Shown in pieces: positions 17,944-19,231 of a stretch of DNA of 19,231 nucleotides. Location: positions 1 to 19,231 of the forward strand of contig CAYNNP010000122.1 of assembly GCA_964398215.1 (NCBI GenBank), in the 5' to 3' direction. The position numbers were made by a program, and so were the translations under genes. Positions within the stretch are counted from its first letter, which is position 1; every line of letters starts with the position of its first letter. This stretch comes from CAYNNP01 sp964398215. GTDB taxonomy: Bacteria; Planctomycetota; Planctomycetia; Pirellulales; Pirellulaceae. A model generated the notes under the pieces. That model was given only the letters and a program-made list of their open reading frames with translations. It made no database searches and was not told the origin of the DNA.

Positions 17944-18303
17944 TTATCGTCGGCAGGTTTGCGAAGAAACCTTCTTGCAAACCGACGGCAAACGTGTAGC
18001 CGCATCAATAGCTATTTCTTGGCTCGATGGACGTGCCATAAGGAAATCGATCGAACCAGATTGGTCGCAGAAAACAAACCTGTCGACCTGGGATGACTGC
18101 CCACAGATGCCAGTCAATGAGAAAGGTTGCTTCAGGTCTTGGATGCTTTCAGCAGTATCCGATTGCGCTGATGCGCCCCCGTCGCGAATAGAAGTCATCC
18201 CGATGACCAGCCCAATCCCGATAATCGCGCCAATCAAGGCCAGCATGGTTGAGATAACGAATCCAGATTGGTCCGAGACCAATCGATTGAATGCAGTTTT
18301 CAC
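17944..18303 (-). CDS. Divergent Flp-type pilin B (pseudopilin-like)
   Basis: Pilin-like protein of 119 residues with a GTG start. The leader MKTAFNRLVSDQSG is followed by FVISTMLALIGAIIGIGLVIGMTSIRDG, clearly related to pilins A and C. It differs in key ways. The Glu expected near +5/+6 is replaced by Met, the SELSD segment has become SAQSD, and the C-terminal third is unrelated, Cys-containing and basic (five Cys in all, ending SSQTCRR). In pilin systems the early Glu aids subunit packing, so its loss suggests a minor pilin or pseudopilin rather than the main subunit; this is inference. GTG 18303 is supported by AGGGAAG at 18308-18314. It is separated from pilin A by an intrinsic terminator and leads into pilin C after 42 bases. 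Confidence 0.8.
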   Translation of the reverse strand: MKTAFNRLVSDQSGFVISTMLALIGAIIGIGLVIGMTSIRDGGASAQSDTAESIQDLKQPFSLTGICGQSSQVDRFVFCDQSGSIDFLMARPSSQEIAIDAATRLPSVCKKVSSQTCRR

Positions 18304-18310
18304 TTGTCTT

Positions 18311-18314
18311 CCCT
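18311..18314 (-). promoter_or_regulatory. Ribosome binding site supporting a GTG start for pilin B
   Basis: AGGG (within AGGGAAG) on the minus strand lies seven bases before GTG 18303. The encoded start MKTAF then aligns with MKTTM of pilin A, which supports the non-ATG start. Confidence 0.7.
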
Positions 18315-18389
18315 ATATTTAGGTGTTTCGCGCAAGCAAACCGCACCCCCGTGCAGTCGCCAATGTGTGTTTTTTCGCAGTAGATTGGC

Positions 18390-18422
18390 AAAAAGTCGGC
18401 GTCAACAGGTGTCAACGCCGAC
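18390..18422 (-). terminator. Intrinsic terminator after pilin A
   Basis: On the minus strand an eight-pair perfect stem, GTCGGCGT/ACGCCGAC (18422-18415 with 18402-18395), with a 12-base loop, is followed directly by TTTTT (18394-18390). It begins 25 bases after the pilin A stop. An outer seven-pair arm (AGATTGG at 18382-18388, CCAATCT at 18427-18433) encloses both stem and T run, so an extended structure could compete with termination or protect the 3' end. It should yield abundant pilin A messenger with limited read-through to the rest of the locus. Confidence 0.85.
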
Positions 18423-18447
18423 CAGACCAATCTGTCTTTAAAGAAGA

Positions 18448-18777
18448 CTAGCTTTCGTCTGCAGGAAGTCCATCAAAAGTGATGCAGTTGTCTGCTTCAC
18501 CGCTTTGGTCATCAGCACTGTCACAGAAATCAAGAGCATCGTTGAAGTCAGATCCAGCAGTTGAGCCAGAGTGACCAATAACGCCGTTGTATGTATAAGA
18601 CTGGTTCATGTCTTGAACGGCACCAGCAGTATCAGACAATTCCGATACGACACCGTCGCGAACAGCAGTCAAGCCAGTCATCAATCCGATGACTGTGATG
18701 GTTGAAATCAATACCAATTCAACTGAAACAACAAAGCCAGCTTCGTCGTTCCAGAGTTTCATCATTGTAGTTTTCAA
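18448..18777 (-). CDS. flp: Flp-type major pilin A with TTG start
   Basis: Probable main structural pilin, 109 residues. The leader MKTTMMKLWNDEAG precedes FVVSVELVLISTITVIGLMTGLTAVRD, a class III prepilin signal with cleavage expected after Gly14 and Glu at +6. The mature part has VVSELSDTAGAVQDMNQSY, then a Gly/Ser-rich and strongly acidic tail (SDFNDALDFCDSADDQ) with two Cys that could form a disulphide. The TTG at 18777 is chosen because GGAGA lies seven bases upstream and the resulting MKTT start matches pilin B. The ATG pair at 18765/18762 lies too far from that site, and the frame's earlier start at 18861 gives an implausible leader. A strong terminator follows it. First position, a structured leader and its own terminator all suggest the highest expression of the three pilins. 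Confidence 0.85.
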   Translation of the reverse strand: MKTTMMKLWNDEAGFVVSVELVLISTITVIGLMTGLTAVRDGVVSELSDTAGAVQDMNQSYTYNGVIGHSGSTAGSDFNDALDFCDSADDQSGEADNCITFDGLPADES

Positions 18778-18784
18778 AGGAGCA

Positions 18785-18789
18785 TCTCC
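18785..18789 (-). promoter_or_regulatory. Ribosome binding site deciding the TTG start of pilin A
   Basis: GGAGA on the minus strand with a seven-base spacer to TTG 18777. The nearest ATG would be 19 bases away, too far for this site. Confidence 0.7.
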
Positions 18790-19231
18790 AATTGTTAATA
18801 ATTTTGAACAGCACGGCACAGCCGTGGTTGCTCCACGTACGAAGCAACGTTCACGTAACAAGAGAGTGCGTTACAAATTGATGTCACGTCCTAAAACCGG
18901 ATTGATTTCTACTGATTACGTAGTAGGTCAGCGCCGACTGACCGTTACCCCGCAGAAAGTTTCTGCAAAAAGATGAAGAGTGATGCGCACTTTTAGTCGC
19001 GCTGGATTATGACGATTATGACCTGAACAAAAACGCATTATCGTTTTTAGTGTCAGATCAGTTGCGCCAGCGAGGGATTCGTGTTGTCTCGCGCTCATGC
19101 GTTTTGGAGTTGCAATTTTCACCGTGGAAACCGAATTCCAATAAGCGAACCATCATCAGTTGAAAACGCGACATGAGATTTCACTCTCCCTTTGGGCGAG
19201 TCGGGCTCTCAGGCACGGAGAGGGCCCTCCC
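18790..19231. other. Leader and upstream region of the pilin genes, no gene seen
   Basis: No convincing gene. The first 180 bases hold a series of short perfect inverted repeats. CACGGC/GCCGTG spans 18812-18826 and GTTGCT/AGCAAC spans 18827-18848. GTAAC/GTTAC spans 18855-18874, CTACT/AGTAG spans 18909-18926, GGTCAG/CTGACC spans 18926-18943, and GCAGAAA/TTTCTGC spans 18952-18966. Farther out, AAAAACG/CGTTTTT (19029-19048) could be a weak bidirectional end signal. A promoter for the pilin genes is expected here, but no convincing -35/-10 or -24/-12 pair was identified. Confidence 0.6.
19184..19231. repeat. Possible REP-like inverted repeat cut by the window end
   Basis: CTCTCC (19184-19189) pairs with GGAGAG (19217-19222). 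The latter runs into the palindrome GAGGGCCCTC (19220-19229). GC-rich, purine/pyrimidine-skewed intergenic palindromes of this type are often dispersed repeats, but only one copy is visible and it is truncated. Confidence 0.3.

Noticed and set aside
18812..18966. CRISPR array or tandem operator array in the pilin leader
   Set aside because: The inverted repeats differ from each other in sequence, and no direct repeat unit with regular spacing is present.
18928..19122. 64-codon minus-strand open frame upstream of pilin A
   Set aside because: No ribosome binding site or recognisable motif, and it overlaps the palindrome-rich leader.

Overview
The window looks like a draft genome scaffold from a planctomycete, probably a marine Pirellulales-type organism. 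This is inferred from gene style: a Tat-exported Gfo/Idh/MocA oxidoreductase, very large secreted beta-propeller proteins, planctomycete-like Flp pilins and base composition near 50% GC. No rRNA or marker gene is present to confirm it. Two runs of exactly 100 N (4761-4860 and 9483-9582) are scaffold gaps.

Left part (1-9482). A Tat-signal oxidoreductase gene (247-1578, plus strand) converges on a leftward block. That block holds a secreted WD40 protein (8577-6538), a large secreted propeller/Ig-like protein (6172-3276) and a coupled shorter paralogue of its C-terminal half (3276-1681). The large gene appears broken by the first N run. The 55 bases on each side of that run are identical, so the gap is very likely two overlapping contig ends. 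Collapsing them restores one open frame of 913 residues. Next to the second gap is a DUF932-like gene of the phage/plasmid type (9420-8650).

Right part (9583-19231). This is a leftward Tad/Flp (type IVc) pilus locus. In transcription order it has Flp-type pilin A (TTG start), an intrinsic terminator, pilin B (GTG start), pilin C, a polytopic membrane protein, a single-pass alpha-helical protein, prepilin peptidase TadV/CpaA, CpaB/RcpC, the ATPase CpaF/TadA, TadB and TadC. ATGA overlaps couple the membrane protein to the helical protein, and CpaF to TadB. The peptidase would process the pilins, CpaF would power TadB/TadC to assemble them, and CpaB would act in the periplasm. No secretin (RcpA/CpaC), TadZ/CpaE, TadD or TadE/F/G minor pilin is visible. 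They must lie in the gap, outside the window, or be absent.

The most interesting items are the reconstructable gene over the artefactual gap, the two uncharacterised coupled genes inside the pilus operon, the terminator that isolates the first pilin, the three divergent pilins with different start codons, and a hairpin-rich leader before the pilins. No tRNA, rRNA, CRISPR array or insertion sequence was seen.
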